Source: Bryobacterales bacterium (GTDB lineage: Bacteria; Acidobacteriota; Terriglobia; Bryobacterales; Bryobacteraceae). From it: DNA of 64,000 nt. The stretch's first letter is position 1; each line of letters starts with the position of its first letter. Below, one piece after another: positions 47,094-56,080 of this stretch. The DNA is taken from contig JAIXKK010000034.1 in the NCBI GenBank assembly GCA_026954325.1, positions 1-64,000 of the forward strand. Reading direction: 5' to 3'. A program made the position numbers and the translations under genes. The notes beneath the pieces were generated by a model. That model did not search any database and was not told where the DNA came from. It was given only the letters and a program-made list of their open reading frames with translations.

Positions 47094-47318
47094 ATGATCC
47101 GCACCCAAATCAGCCTCGACGAGCAAGAGTATGCAATAGCGAAGTCGGCGGCGCAATCCTTGGGCATTTCGGTCGCTGAGTTTGTGCGGCGCGCGGTGCG
47201 AGAGGCGATTCCTCCCCAAGGAACCGGCCCTTGGATGAAATTCGCCGGGTTCGTGGAGACCGGCGACGCTCGCTCCAGCCAATGTATCGACGAGATCGTT
47301 TATGGCCAGAAGGACTGA
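47094..47318 (+). CDS. vapB: Ribbon-helix-helix antitoxin
   Basis: The 74-residue protein starts with a CopG-type ribbon-helix-helix (MIRTQISLDEQEYAIAKSAA, then GISVAEFVRRAVREA). The C-terminal tail (FVETGDARSSQCIDEIVYG) would neutralise the PIN toxin. It overlaps the toxin gene by 17 bases. An inverted repeat directly before the start is a probable autoregulatory site. It differs in sequence from the antitoxin at 9.3 kb, so cross-talk is unlikely. Confidence 0.88.
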   Translation: MIRTQISLDEQEYAIAKSAAQSLGISVAEFVRRAVREAIPPQGTGPWMKFAGFVETGDARSSQCIDEIVYGQKD

Positions 47319-47706
47319 GTGTTATGTCGATACCTCCGCTTTCATCGCCTTTCTGGACCGGTCGGATAGCTTTCACGCGCTGTTCCGCCGGCTGTTCTCG
47401 ACGCCCCCGCCGCTAACCACTTCAGCGCTGGTGGCCGCCGAGGGGCACGGGTGGTTTCTCCGCCGTTACGACCATCAGCGGGCGATACAATTTTTGGCAT
47501 TTCTCGATGCCCTGCCCGGCTTGACGATTCGCAGCTTCGACGCGCTCGAGTTGGCAAGAACCGGACGCATCGTGAAGAAGTTCTCCGATCAGAATCTTAC
47601 CTTGGCTGACGCGCATGGGCTTTCCCTCATGCGGGAACTCCGGATCGGCTGCTGTTGGTCCACTGACCGCCGCCTGGGCTTGGACGGCGTTCCCCTGGTT
47701 ATCTGA
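47302..47706 (+). CDS. vapC: PIN-domain toxin (VapC-like)
   Basis: The 134-residue PIN domain has the acidic residues D10 (CYVDTSAFIAFLD), E47 (LVAAEGHGW), D103 (LTLADAHGL) and D122 (WSTDRRLGL). This pattern belongs to the PIN group with the TSA and ADA motifs, presumed RNases. It is preceded by its antitoxin with a 17-base overlap. Its 3' end lies 15 bases from the sulfatase pseudogene end. Confidence 0.88.
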   Translation: MARRTECYVDTSAFIAFLDRSDSFHALFRRLFSTPPPLTTSALVAAEGHGWFLRRYDHQRAIQFLAFLDALPGLTIRSFDALELARTGRIVKKFSDQNLTLADAHGLSLMRELRIGCCWSTDRRLGLDGVPLVI

Positions 47707-47721
47707 AGAACCCCCCGCGCA

Positions 47722-48449
47722 TCAAAACTCCATGCGGCGCCTTGGCGGGCCGCCCTGGCGGCTGCGGGGGGAATCCGGCGCGTTCACGTCAGGCAGCCGG
47801 CGGGCGAGGTCGCGCTTGACGGCGGCATACCGCGGGTCAGTGGCGAGATTGCGCCACTCGAGGGCATCGTCCTGATGATCGTAGAGTTCCCCGGAGCCAT
47901 CGGAATAGCGGATACACCGGAAGCGCTCGCCGCGCACCGAGTGATTGTTGCGGCGGAAGGTGGTGACCGCCGGATATTCCCACGCGGCCGCCGGGTTCTG
48001 CAGCAACGGCATGAGGCTGGCGCCTTCCATCCCAGGCTTGGCGGGAAGGCCCTGCGTCTCGAGTAGCGTCGGATAGATGTCCATCAGAGAGACGGGACGG
48101 TTGCAGCGTTCGCCGGGCCTGGTAACGCCTGGGACGGTCATCATCAGAACGTTGCGCGTGGCTTCTTCCCACAGGGTGAACTTACGCCAGTGCGGTTTTT
48201 CGCCGAGGCGCCGGCCATGATCGCTCCAAAGCACAATGGTGGTGTTGCCGCGGTATTCCGCGCGCGGCCAGACGGTCGAAGTTCGGGGTATGGGAATCGG
48301 GGCTGCCGCCGAGACATCCGATCCAGTCGTTGAGGTCATCGACGGCGATGAAGAGGACGTTGCGGCGCGCGGCGTTGGACGGCGCGGCTGTGACGAGCGG
48401 AAGCAATGCCGCTTAGGCGAGCAGCCGGCGGCGAGTGAAAACGGGCATG
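47722..48449 (-). pseudogene. Sulfatase pseudogene: stop in signal peptide and internal deletion
   Basis: Reading from an ATG at 48449: MPVFTRRRLLA, then TAA inside the signal peptide, then normal sulfatase N-terminus ([32 protein letters not shown]). At about 48260 the frame jumps to the C-terminal half ([40 protein letters not shown]). The region with the formylglycine motif CxPSR and most metal ligands is absent. Only about 730 bases remain of an expected ~1.4 kb. Relatives are the iduronate-2-sulfatase-like exported enzymes. The gene cannot make an active enzyme. Confidence 0.8.
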
Positions 48450-48464
48450 GGCAGTGGTGTCCTC

Positions 48465-49238
48465 CTATTTCAGGAACCCGCTGCGGAGCGGGTCCGCCAG
48501 CGTGACCCGGGCGTTGAACTCATCGTCGATGGCGAGCAGTTCGCGAAGCTCGGGGCTGAGCTTGCGCTCCGTCGCCTCGCTCAGCAGATCGCGCTGGAAC
48601 TGCTGCTGCGGTTTATCCCACCGCGTGTAGAACGCATGCAGGCAGCGGCGCGGGCCGCCCGAGCGGTTGGCTGTGCCGCCGTGCCAGGCGTGCGTGTTGA
48701 TGACGGCCACCGTGCCCGCGGGAGCGAGGACGAGGATCTCATCGGGATGAGGCGCCGCCGGGTCGGCCAGGGCGTCCTGCGGGTACTTGCCCCAGCGGTG
48801 CGAACCCGGGACGACGCGCGTGGCGCCGTTTTCCGCGGTGAAATCGTCGAGCATCCAGATGACGTTGCACACCCAGAAGCCCTTCTCGTCAGGCAGCGCG
48901 CCAACGTCGCAGTGCAGGGGCTGGACCCATTCCGATTGCGGGTTGGGCGCGCGGGCGTTGAGGCTGCCCAGCTTGAACCGCCCGGGGATGACGCACCCCA
49001 CGTATTCGAGAATGGCTGCGTCGGAGATGACCCGCAGGAATGCATCGCCCTTGTCGGCGAGGTTCGCCAGCCGCCGCGTGTGGGGCTCTTTCCGGAACTC
49101 GCTTCCGGCCTTGTCGCCTTCGGCCGCGTAGACGCGTTCGAGTTCCGCGCGCAGTTCCTCGAGCAATTGTGGGCTGATGAAACCGTGCAACAGCACGAAG
49201 CCCCGCTCATCCAATTGCCGCTGTTCTCCCCCGGTCAT
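48465..49238 (-). CDS. Phytanoyl-CoA dioxygenase (PhyH) family protein
   Basis: The 257-residue protein is a 2-oxoglutarate/iron dioxygenase-like jelly roll: the HxD pair in LHCDVGAL, GATRVVPGSHRWG in the centre and the distal His in INTHAWHGGTANRSG followed by an Arg-rich segment for 2-oxoglutarate. Substrates of bacterial PhyH proteins vary widely and none can be assigned. It lies 15 bases upstream of the sulfatase pseudogene on the same strand, so both were perhaps once co-transcribed. Divergent from the heptosyltransferase genes. Confidence 0.85.
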   Translation of the reverse strand: MTGGEQRQLDERGFVLLHGFISPQLLEELRAELERVYAAEGDKAGSEFRKEPHTRRLANLADKGDAFLRVISDAAILEYVGCVIPGRFKLGSLNARAPNPQSEWVQPLHCDVGALPDEKGFWVCNVIWMLDDFTAENGATRVVPGSHRWGKYPQDALADPAAPHPDEILVLAPAGTVAVINTHAWHGGTANRSGGPRRCLHAFYTRWDKPQQQFQRDLLSEATERKLSPELRELLAIDDEFNARVTLADPLRSGFLK

Positions 49239-49273
49239 GGGATGATTGTACCTTGCCTGGAAAAATACCAGAG

Positions 49274-50305
49274 ATGCGAAGGATCGTGGTGCGCGCCACC
49301 AACTGGGTGGGCGACGCGGTGATGAGCCTGCCGGCGCTGCGGGCGATTCGCGAGCGGTTTCCCCAGGCGCACCTCGCGGTGCTGGCTCTCGGCTGGGTGG
49401 CTGATCTCTACGGGCGCGAGAGCTTCGCCGACGAAGTGATCCCCTACACGGCGCGGCGCGGCGCGAAGGATTGGGAAGGGAAGTGGCGGCTGGCGGCGGA
49501 GTTGCGGGAGCGGAAATTCGACGGCGCCATCCTGCTCCAAAACGCCTTCGAAGCCGCGCTGGTGGTGTATCTGGCGGGAATTCCGGTGCGTATCGGATAC
49601 GCCAGGGACGGGCGCACTCCCCTGCTCACGCATGCGATTCCAGCGCCGAAGAAGGGCGAGATTCCGCGGCATGAAAGCTTTTACTACCTCGAACTGCTGC
49701 GGCGCGCCGGGCTGGCGGGCCCGCTGCCCGAAGAGGCGTTGATCCGGCTGGAGGGCGCCTCGGCGGCGCGCGAGGCAGGCAGGGTTCTGTTCGCGCGGCG
49801 TGGCGTAACGGGGCCGGTGATCGGCGTCAGCCCCGGGGCCGCTTACGGAACCGCGAAACGCTGGCTGCCGGAGCGGTTCGCCGAAGCGGCGGCCATGGTG
49901 GCCAGCGCGCGGGCGGCATCGGTGGCGCTCTTCGGATCAGGCGGAGAACGCCCGCTGTGCGGCGTGGTGGCCGAGGCGGCGCGCAAATTCGGAGTTCCCT
50001 GCCGGAACTTCGCCGGCGAGACGGCGCTGGGCGAGTTCATCGAGATGGCGGCGGCCTGCGAGGCGATGCTGACGAACGATTCCGGAGCGATGCACATTGC
50101 CTCCGCGCTGGGCATCCCCACCGTGGCCGTGTTCGGCGCAACGGATCATGTGGCGACGGGGCCCACGGGTCCGCTGGCGCGCGTGGTGCGCGAAGAGGTG
50201 GAATGCAGTCCGTGCCTGTTGCGCGAATGCCCGATTGACCACCGCTGCATGACGCGCGTGAGCGCCGGGCGGGTGGCGCGGACGGCGCTCGAATTGTTGA
50301 GATAG
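49274..50305 (+). CDS. waaF: ADP-heptose:LPS heptosyltransferase II-like (GT9)
   Basis: The 343-residue GT9 protein has the WaaF N-terminus RRIVVRATNWVGDAVMSLPALRA, the sugar-nucleotide region SPGAAYGTAKRWLP and C-terminal TNDSGAMHIASALGIPTVAVFGATD, with the CSPCLLRECPIDHRCM cysteine segment of the family. It would add the second heptose of LPS inner core. The ATG at 49274 gives the usual start; a TTG further upstream has no ribosome site. It is followed by a nucleotidyltransferase-like gene and waaC. Confidence 0.9.
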   Translation: MRRIVVRATNWVGDAVMSLPALRAIRERFPQAHLAVLALGWVADLYGRESFADEVIPYTARRGAKDWEGKWRLAAELRERKFDGAILLQNAFEAALVVYLAGIPVRIGYARDGRTPLLTHAIPAPKKGEIPRHESFYYLELLRRAGLAGPLPEEALIRLEGASAAREAGRVLFARRGVTGPVIGVSPGAAYGTAKRWLPERFAEAAAMVASARAASVALFGSGGERPLCGVVAEAARKFGVPCRNFAGETALGEFIEMAAACEAMLTNDSGAMHIASALGIPTVAVFGATDHVATGPTGPLARVVREEVECSPCLLRECPIDHRCMTRVSAGRVARTALELLR

Positions 50306-50341
50306 AAGGTTTGAAATAGAAGATTGAGGTGGACGGATTTC

Positions 50342-50677
50342 GTGGACAGCAGAAACAAGATCATGGGCTGGCGGCAGGCCAAAGAGACCGGCGCGCGCGT
50401 GGTGACGGCGTATTTTGATCCGATGATTCCCGCGCAGGTGGAGCGTCTGCGGCGCATCGCGGGTGGCGGAAGGCTGGTTGTTCTGCTGAAGACCCCCAAA
50501 GATGCCTACCTCGACATGCGGGCGCGCGCGGAACTGGCGGCATCGCTTGCCTTCGTAAGCGCGGTGGTGGTGGAGGACGCCGAGGGCGTGGAAGTAACGC
50601 CGGCGCATGAGGAAGAAGCGCGGCTGCGCGAAGAGTTCCTCTCGCTCGTGCGCGACAAAGCAGTGGTAAAGGCATAG
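50342..50677 (+). CDS. Degenerate cytidylyltransferase-like protein (HldE C-domain type)
   Basis: The 111-residue protein resembles the adenylyltransferase domain of HldE/RfaE in its second half (RLVVLLKTPKDAYLDMRARAELAASLAFVSAVVVED; compare RAExLAALxxVDxVV). The nucleotide-binding HxGH motif is absent: the N-terminus reads MGWRQAKETGARVVTAYFDP. It is therefore probably inactive or has a different role. The GTG at 50342 is chosen for GAGGTGGA about 9 bases upstream. Its place between two heptosyltransferase genes suggests a link to ADP-heptose supply. Confidence 0.6.
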   Translation: MDSRNKIMGWRQAKETGARVVTAYFDPMIPAQVERLRRIAGGGRLVVLLKTPKDAYLDMRARAELAASLAFVSAVVVEDAEGVEVTPAHEEEARLREEFLSLVRDKAVVKA

Positions 50678-50679
50678 AA

Positions 50680-51639
50680 ATGGGGGAGCGCATCCTGGCG
50701 GTGCGGCTGGGCGCAATGGGCGACGTGATTCACGCGCTGCCGGCGGTGGCGAGTCTCAAATCGAGCTTCGCCGGATCGCGGGTGGCGTGGGTAGTGGAGC
50801 CGCGGTGGGCCGTGCTGCTTGCGGGGAATCCCTACGTAGATGAGGTGGTGGAACTGAACCGCCGCAAGTGGAGCAGCGTGCGGGCGGCGTGGCGCCGGCT
50901 GCGGGCGATGCAGATCGATTGGGCTGTGGACTTTCAGGGGCTGATCAAATCGGCGCTGGTGGCGAGGGCATCGGGAGCGCGGCGGGTCCGCGGCTACGAT
51001 CGCGCGGGTGTGCGGGAAGGCGCGGCGGTCTGGTTCTACACCGAGGCGCACCCCGTGGAGGCCAGGCACGTAGTGGACCGCCACCTCGAACTGGCGGCGC
51101 GCTGCGGCGCGAGAGTGCGCGAGATTGTGTTTCCGCTCCCCGAAGGAACGATGGAAGGGGAGCTTCCCGAAGGAGAGTTCGTGCTGGCGTCTCCCTTTGC
51201 CGGGTGGCCTTCGAAGGAGTGGCCGCTCGAGCGCTATGGCGAACTGGCGCGGATTCTGCGGCGGCGGTTCGGAATGCCGCTGGTATTGAACGGACATCCG
51301 GCGGTGAAAGCGGCGCTCGGCAAGGTGGAAGATGCGGCGCCGCACGTTTCCTCCATCAGCGGGCTGATCGGCGCCACGCGCCGTGCCCGGGCGGTGGTGG
51401 GCGTCGACAGCGGTCCGCTGCACCTGGCCGCGGCGCTGGGCAAGCCCGGCGTGGCGATGTACGGCCCCACCGATCCCCTGCGCAACGGCCCGTATGGCGG
51501 GACCATTCGCGTGTTGCGGGCGCGCGATGCGGTCACCAGCTACAAGCGGAGAGAAGAGACGGATGCGAGCATGATGGCGATCACGCCGGAGGCGGTGGCC
51601 GCCGGGTTGGAGCAATGCCTGAGCGGGAGACGCGCCTAG
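50680..51639 (+). CDS. waaC: Heptosyltransferase I-like (GT9)
   Basis: The 319-residue GT9 protein has the WaaC-type N-terminus RILAVRLGAMGDVIHALPAVASL, VDFQGLIKSALVAR, the donor-binding SPFAGWPSKEWPLERY and GVDSGPLHLAAALGKPGVAMYGPTDP. WaaC attaches the first heptose to Kdo on lipid A. It starts 2 bases after the nucleotidyltransferase-like stop. Together with waaF it points to a heptose-containing core. Confidence 0.88.
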   Translation: MGERILAVRLGAMGDVIHALPAVASLKSSFAGSRVAWVVEPRWAVLLAGNPYVDEVVELNRRKWSSVRAAWRRLRAMQIDWAVDFQGLIKSALVARASGARRVRGYDRAGVREGAAVWFYTEAHPVEARHVVDRHLELAARCGARVREIVFPLPEGTMEGELPEGEFVLASPFAGWPSKEWPLERYGELARILRRRFGMPLVLNGHPAVKAALGKVEDAAPHVSSISGLIGATRRARAVVGVDSGPLHLAAALGKPGVAMYGPTDPLRNGPYGGTIRVLRARDAVTSYKRREETDASMMAITPEAVAAGLEQCLSGRRA

Positions 51640-51641
51640 CC

Positions 51642-52184
51642 ATGCCGTTTCCGAAGCCTTATGCCGATGCCGTGCAGCGCTTCCGCGTGCCGGGAGGGTT
51701 CCTGCTGCTGGCCGCGTTCTTTCTGCTGTCACGGCCTACCGTGGAGTCGATCCTCTACGGATTGCCCGTCAGTCTGATCGGGGTGTGGATCCGCGCCTGG
51801 GCGGCGGGGCATCTGGCCAAGAACGAAGACCTGGCGATGAGCGGTCCGTATTCGCACGTGCGCAACCCGCTGTATGTGGGCTCGCTATTTGTGGCCGGCG
51901 GTGTAGTGACCGGCTCGCGCAGTTGGTGGCTGGCGCTGGTCTTCACCGCGGCGTTCGTATTGATCTACCTGCCGGTAATTCAATTGGAGGAAGAACACCT
52001 GCGGAAGCTGTTCCCGGGCTATGGAAGCTATGCCGGGCGAGTGCCCTCGCTCTGGCCTCGCGTGAGCGGCGGCGGCGGGCGCGGATTCCGCTGGGAACTG
52101 TACCGGCGCAACAAGGAATGGAAAGCCGCGGCCGGGTACCTGTTCGCGCTCGCCTGGCTGCTGTTTCGCTCGATCTCTTACTGA
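51642..52184 (+). CDS. Isoprenylcysteine carboxyl methyltransferase (ICMT)-like membrane protein
   Basis: The 180-residue protein has about four transmembrane helices and the ICMT/PEMT signature GPYSHVRNPLYVGSLFVAGG followed by LEEEHLRKLFPGYGSYAGRVP, which binds S-adenosylmethionine. Bacterial members are putative small-molecule or lipid methyltransferases. It starts 2 bases after waaC, so it belongs to the core-sugar run and may modify an envelope lipid. The 3' end overlaps the convergent M1 peptidase gene by 7 bases. Confidence 0.85.
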   Translation: MPFPKPYADAVQRFRVPGGFLLLAAFFLLSRPTVESILYGLPVSLIGVWIRAWAAGHLAKNEDLAMSGPYSHVRNPLYVGSLFVAGGVVTGSRSWWLALVFTAAFVLIYLPVIQLEEEHLRKLFPGYGSYAGRVPSLWPRVSGGGGRGFRWELYRRNKEWKAAAGYLFALAWLLFRSISY

Positions 52185-54073
52185 AGCGTGTTCTTGCCCA
52201 GGATGCTATCAATGGCGGCCGCGGCAATGGGATGGTAGCCCGGCCGCGCCTCCGCGTAGATGGCCTCCGCGCGGGCCTTCCCTTCGGGGGTCTTGGCCAG
52301 CTCCTCATACAGCGGCTTGAGGAACTTCCTTCGCCCCACCGTGGTGAGGAAGCGCTCGAGTTCCGGATAAGCGGGCTTGTAACTATTGCGGACCGTCATC
52401 ATCAGCCACTCGAAGAGAATTTCGGAATTGCCTGATTTCGAGAATCCAAAGACGCGGTCGAGTTGCGCCATCCTCGCGGGGCCCACCGCGGCCGGGAAGG
52501 CGCGCAGAAAATGCTGCCACTGCTGCGTGCACCATTCCCTGGTTCGCGCTTTGGTCTCCGGCGCGTCCCTGGTTTTCCAGATGGCGGCCACTTCATCCAC
52601 GGGGACAAAGGCGTCCGAAGTGATGCGCGGCGCGCCGGCCGGAATGCCGGGCTTGGTGAGCCACTCCTCGACAGGCACTTTGGCCGCGGCGGCGGAATCT
52701 TTCCGCAGCAGGTTGTCGCGGAGAAATGCCTGAAACACCGCCGTCGTGATGCTCTCGAAGCGGAAGTTGCGAAAATAGGCGAGCAGCCACGCGTCGAAGC
52801 GCTCGCGTCCGAAGGCTTGTTCGAGGGCGGTGAGAAAGAGGGCGCCTTTCTCATAGGGAACGAGCGTGGCTCCATCATCAGGATCGCGGCCGGTGAGATC
52901 GATGTGCAGGATCTGGTCGCGCTCAGGGAGTTTCGCCATTTCGCGCTCCAGTTCCTGCCGTCCGAGGACGGCCTCCATGCGCGCGCGGGCTTCGCCGTAG
53001 ACCACCTCCTGAATGCGGCGTTCCACGTAGGTGGTGAAGCCTTCGTTGAGCCAGAAATCGCTCCAGGTTTCATTAGTGACCAGGTTGCCGGACCAGGAGT
53101 GTGCGAGTTCGTGCGCGATGAGGCTGACCAGGCTTTTGTCGCCGGCGATGACCGTCGGCGTGGCGAATGTGAGCAGCGGGTTTTCCATGCCGCCGAAGGG
53201 GAACGACGGCGGCAGGACGAGGATGTCGTAGCGCAGCCATTCATACGGCCCGTAGATCTTTTCCGCGGCCTGGATCATGCGCTCCGTATCCACGAATTCC
53301 GCCGCTGCTTTGTCAACCACGGAAGGTTCGGCCCACACGCCGCTCCGGCTGCTGAGATAGCGGAACTCGACATCGCCCACCGCGAGCGCGATGAGGTAGG
53401 AGGGAATCGCCTGCGGCATGCGGAACGTGTAGTCGCCGGTGGGCGCCTGTTTCGGATCAGCGAGGCGGAAATCGGCGCGCGCGCTCATGAGCGCGATGAG
53501 GTCTTTCGGCGTGCGGATGCGCGCCCGGTAAGTCATGCGGACGCCGGGGGAATCCTGAAGCGGGATCCACGAACGGGCGTGGATCGCCTGCGATTGCGTG
53601 AACAGATAAGGATGCCGCTTGCCCGCGGTTTGCTCGGGCGTGAGCCATTGCAGCGCGGTGGCCTCCGGGCTGGTGGCGTAGCGGATGCGCACGAAGTTGG
53701 CGTCGTCATCCGCCTGGATGGTGAGGGGCGCGCCGAGGATCGGGTCCCTGGCGCCAAGGGTGAATTCCACGGGCTTATAGGGGCCATCGGGCTTCTCACC
53801 CGCCTCGACCTGATCAATCATCAGATCGCGCGTGTCGAGTACGAGCGGCACTCCGTTTTCCCCGCGGACGAGCGTGAGCGTGGCCGTCCCGTCGAGGATC
53901 CTGCCCTCGAAATGAACCGTGAGGTCGAGGTCGAGGTGTTTGATACGAACCTGGCCGGGGTTCGAATACGAGTGCCGGTCAATGGACATTCGAGGCTTGC
54001 CTCCTCCGCAGGACAGGCACAGCAGCAGGATAGCCGCTGTGCCCGTGGCGCGGACGTTTCTGAGAGTGGACAC
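52178..54073 (-). CDS. M1-family metallopeptidase lipoprotein (leukotriene A4 hydrolase-like)
   Basis: The 631-residue protein has a lipoprotein signal (lipobox CLSC near residue 22), a beta-rich N-domain, the exopeptidase segment FGGMENPLLTF, zinc site HELAHSW (about 320) with the second Glu in WLNEGFTTYVE, and a C-terminal helical LTA4H-like domain (about 490-631). It probably removes N-terminal residues from peptides in the periplasm. GTG start follows GAAGAG; the gene begins 3 bases after the ilvD stop, so the two are likely one transcript. Confidence 0.92.
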   Translation of the reverse strand: MSTLRNVRATGTAAILLLCLSCGGGKPRMSIDRHSYSNPGQVRIKHLDLDLTVHFEGRILDGTATLTLVRGENGVPLVLDTRDLMIDQVEAGEKPDGPYKPVEFTLGARDPILGAPLTIQADDDANFVRIRYATSPEATALQWLTPEQTAGKRHPYLFTQSQAIHARSWIPLQDSPGVRMTYRARIRTPKDLIALMSARADFRLADPKQAPTGDYTFRMPQAIPSYLIALAVGDVEFRYLSSRSGVWAEPSVVDKAAAEFVDTERMIQAAEKIYGPYEWLRYDILVLPPSFPFGGMENPLLTFATPTVIAGDKSLVSLIAHELAHSWSGNLVTNETWSDFWLNEGFTTYVERRIQEVVYGEARARMEAVLGRQELEREMAKLPERDQILHIDLTGRDPDDGATLVPYEKGALFLTALEQAFGRERFDAWLLAYFRNFRFESITTAVFQAFLRDNLLRKDSAAAAKVPVEEWLTKPGIPAGAPRITSDAFVPVDEVAAIWKTRDAPETKARTREWCTQQWQHFLRAFPAAVGPARMAQLDRVFGFSKSGNSEILFEWLMMTVRNSYKPAYPELERFLTTVGRRKFLKPLYEELAKTPEGKARAEAIYAEARPGYHPIAAAAIDSILGKNTLQ

Positions 54074-54076
54074 GGA

Positions 54077-55759
54077 CTACTCTTCGTCGGTGACGCAGCC
54101 CATGCTGGCGTTCTTGACCAGGCGGATGTACTTGGCGAGCGTTCCACGCGTGGCCTTGTAGGGCGGCATGGTCCAGGCGGCGCGGCGGGCGTCGAGTTCG
54201 GCGTCGGAGAGATCCACCGCGAGGAGATTCTTCTCCGCGTCGATGGTGATGATATCGCCGTTCCTCACCAGAGCGATGGGGCCGCCCACCTGCGCTTCAG
54301 GCGTGACGTGTCCGACGATGAAGCCGTGCGAGCCGCCGGAAAAACGGCCGTCGGTCATGAGCGCCACATCCTTGCCGAGACCCGCGCCCATGATGGCCGA
54401 AGTGGGCGTGAGCATTTCCGGCATTCCCGGACCGCCCTTCGGACCTTCGTAGCGGATGATGATGATGTCGCCCTTGGCGATTTCCTTGCGCTCGAGCGAA
54501 TGCAGCATATCCTCTTCGGAATCGTAGACCTTCGCCGGTCCGGTGAAGACGAGGCCTTCCTTGCCCGTGATCTTGGCCACCGCTCCTTCGGGAGCAAGAT
54601 TGCCGCGAAGAATCTGGATGTGGCTGGTGGCCTTGATGGGGTTCGAAAGCGGCCGGATCACTTCCTGGCCGGGCTTGAGTCCCGGGAGGTCCTTGACGTT
54701 TTCAGCAAGCGTCTTTCCGGTGACCGTCATGCAGCTTCCGTTCAGAAGCCCGGCATCGAGCAGCATCCTGATGACCGCGGGAATGCCGCCGATTTCGTGG
54801 ATATCCTCCATGACGTACTTGCCGCTGGGCTTCAAATCGGCGAGGAAGGGGGTGCGGTCACTCACCTTCTGGAAATCGTCGATGGTGAGCGGCACATCGA
54901 CGGAGCGCGCGATGGCGATCAGGTGGAGGACGGCGTTGGTGGAGCCGCCGAGGATGGAGGTGAGCACCATGGCGTTTTCGAACGCTTCGCGAGTGAGGAT
55001 GTCGCGGGGCTTGAGGTCGAGTTCGAGCAGCCTGCGGATGGCGAGCCCGGCGCGGTAGCATTCCTCGAGTTTGCCCGGATCTTCGGCGGGAGTGGACGAG
55101 CTGTAAGGCAGCGTGAGCCCCATCACCTCAATGGCGGAGGCCATGGTGTTGGCGGTGTACATGCCGCCGCAGGCGCCCGCGCCGGGACAGGCGTGGCGCA
55201 CGATGTCGCTGCGCTGCTCTTCGCTGATATTTCCCGAGAGGAATTCTCCATAGCTTTGGAAGGCGGAAACGATGTCGAGCACGTTGTGGTCCGTGCAGCC
55301 GGGCTTGATGGTGCCCCCGTAGATCATCAGCGCGGGCCGGTTCAGGCGGCCCATGGCGATGATGCAGCCCGGCATGTTCTTGTCGCAGCCGGGAATCGAA
55401 ATGTTGGCGTCATACCACTGGCCGCCCATGATGGTCTCGATGGAATCGGCGATGAGGTCGCGGGATTGGAGAGAAAAGCTCATCCCATCGGTGCCCATGG
55501 AAATGCCGTCGCTGACCCCGATGGTGTTGAAGCGCATGCCGACGAGTCCGGCGGCGGTGACCCCCTCGCGCGCCTTCTCGGCGAGATGGAGCAGATGCAT
55601 GTTGCAGGGGTTGCCTTCGAACCAGACACTGGCGATGCCCACCTGGGGCTTGTTCATGTCCTCTTCGGTGAGGCCGGTGGCGTAAAGCATCGCCTGCGAT
55701 GCGCCTTGCGACTTGGGTTGGGTGATGCGGGAACTGTACTTATTAAGCGGTTGAGCCAT
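54077..55759 (-). CDS. ilvD: Dihydroxy-acid dehydratase
   Basis: The 560-residue enzyme of valine, isoleucine and pantothenate synthesis dehydrates 2,3-dihydroxy acids. The Fe-S ligands lie in GCDKNMPGC and [15 protein letters not shown], and the C-terminal [16 protein letters not shown] is intact. Length is standard. No other ilv or leu genes are nearby. The upstream 84 bases to the antitoxin remnant presumably contain its promoter. Confidence 0.97.
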   Translation of the reverse strand: MAQPLNKYSSRITQPKSQGASQAMLYATGLTEEDMNKPQVGIASVWFEGNPCNMHLLHLAEKAREGVTAAGLVGMRFNTIGVSDGISMGTDGMSFSLQSRDLIADSIETIMGGQWYDANISIPGCDKNMPGCIIAMGRLNRPALMIYGGTIKPGCTDHNVLDIVSAFQSYGEFLSGNISEEQRSDIVRHACPGAGACGGMYTANTMASAIEVMGLTLPYSSSTPAEDPGKLEECYRAGLAIRRLLELDLKPRDILTREAFENAMVLTSILGGSTNAVLHLIAIARSVDVPLTIDDFQKVSDRTPFLADLKPSGKYVMEDIHEIGGIPAVIRMLLDAGLLNGSCMTVTGKTLAENVKDLPGLKPGQEVIRPLSNPIKATSHIQILRGNLAPEGAVAKITGKEGLVFTGPAKVYDSEEDMLHSLERKEIAKGDIIIIRYEGPKGGPGMPEMLTPTSAIMGAGLGKDVALMTDGRFSGGSHGFIVGHVTPEAQVGGPIALVRNGDIITIDAEKNLLAVDLSDAELDARRAAWTMPPYKATRGTLAKYIRLVKNASMGCVTDEE

Positions 55760-55843
55760 ACCTTACCATGTTGTCGCTTCGAGGGCTTTGAGCACAAGCG
55801 CACCCCCGGGCCGCCACTCTCCGCGCGGGACAGCGGAGATGCT

Positions 55844-56071
55844 CTATGTATGTTTCTCCACGACAGGTTTACGGGCCTTGCCGGATAGTTCAGCTTTCCC
55901 CTCTTCGGTGATACCCGACAGGACGACCGGGGCACGATCCGGAAATTCAGCGATCAGGGACAGGCCGCCCCCCATGGCCTCGATGGCCTTACGCAAAGTG
56001 GAGAGCAGCAGGTCGCTGCGTTTCTCCAGCCGGGAGACGCTGTCCCGCGTGATGCCGAGGGCCTTAACCAT
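55844..56071 (-). pseudogene. N-terminally truncated XRE-type antitoxin remnant
   Basis: The 75-residue frame begins inside a helix-turn-helix (MVKALGITRDSVSRLEKRSDLLLSTLRKAIEAMGG, then LSLIAEFPDRAPVVLSGI). This matches the C-terminal two thirds of HigA/XRE antitoxins of the kind that pair with RelE-type toxins. About 35-40 N-terminal residues with the first HTH helices are missing, and no toxin gene is adjacent. The segment starts 9 bases after the PIG-L stop, as if a rearrangement joined them. It might still be translated from the ATG at 56071. Confidence 0.6.
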
Positions 56072-56080
56072 TTGTCAGGT

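Noticed and set aside
52463..55888. 1141-codon open frame antisense to the M1 peptidase and ilvD genes
   Set aside because: It mirrors two well-identified minus-strand genes, has no family resemblance or ribosome site, and reflects GC-rich codon shadowing.
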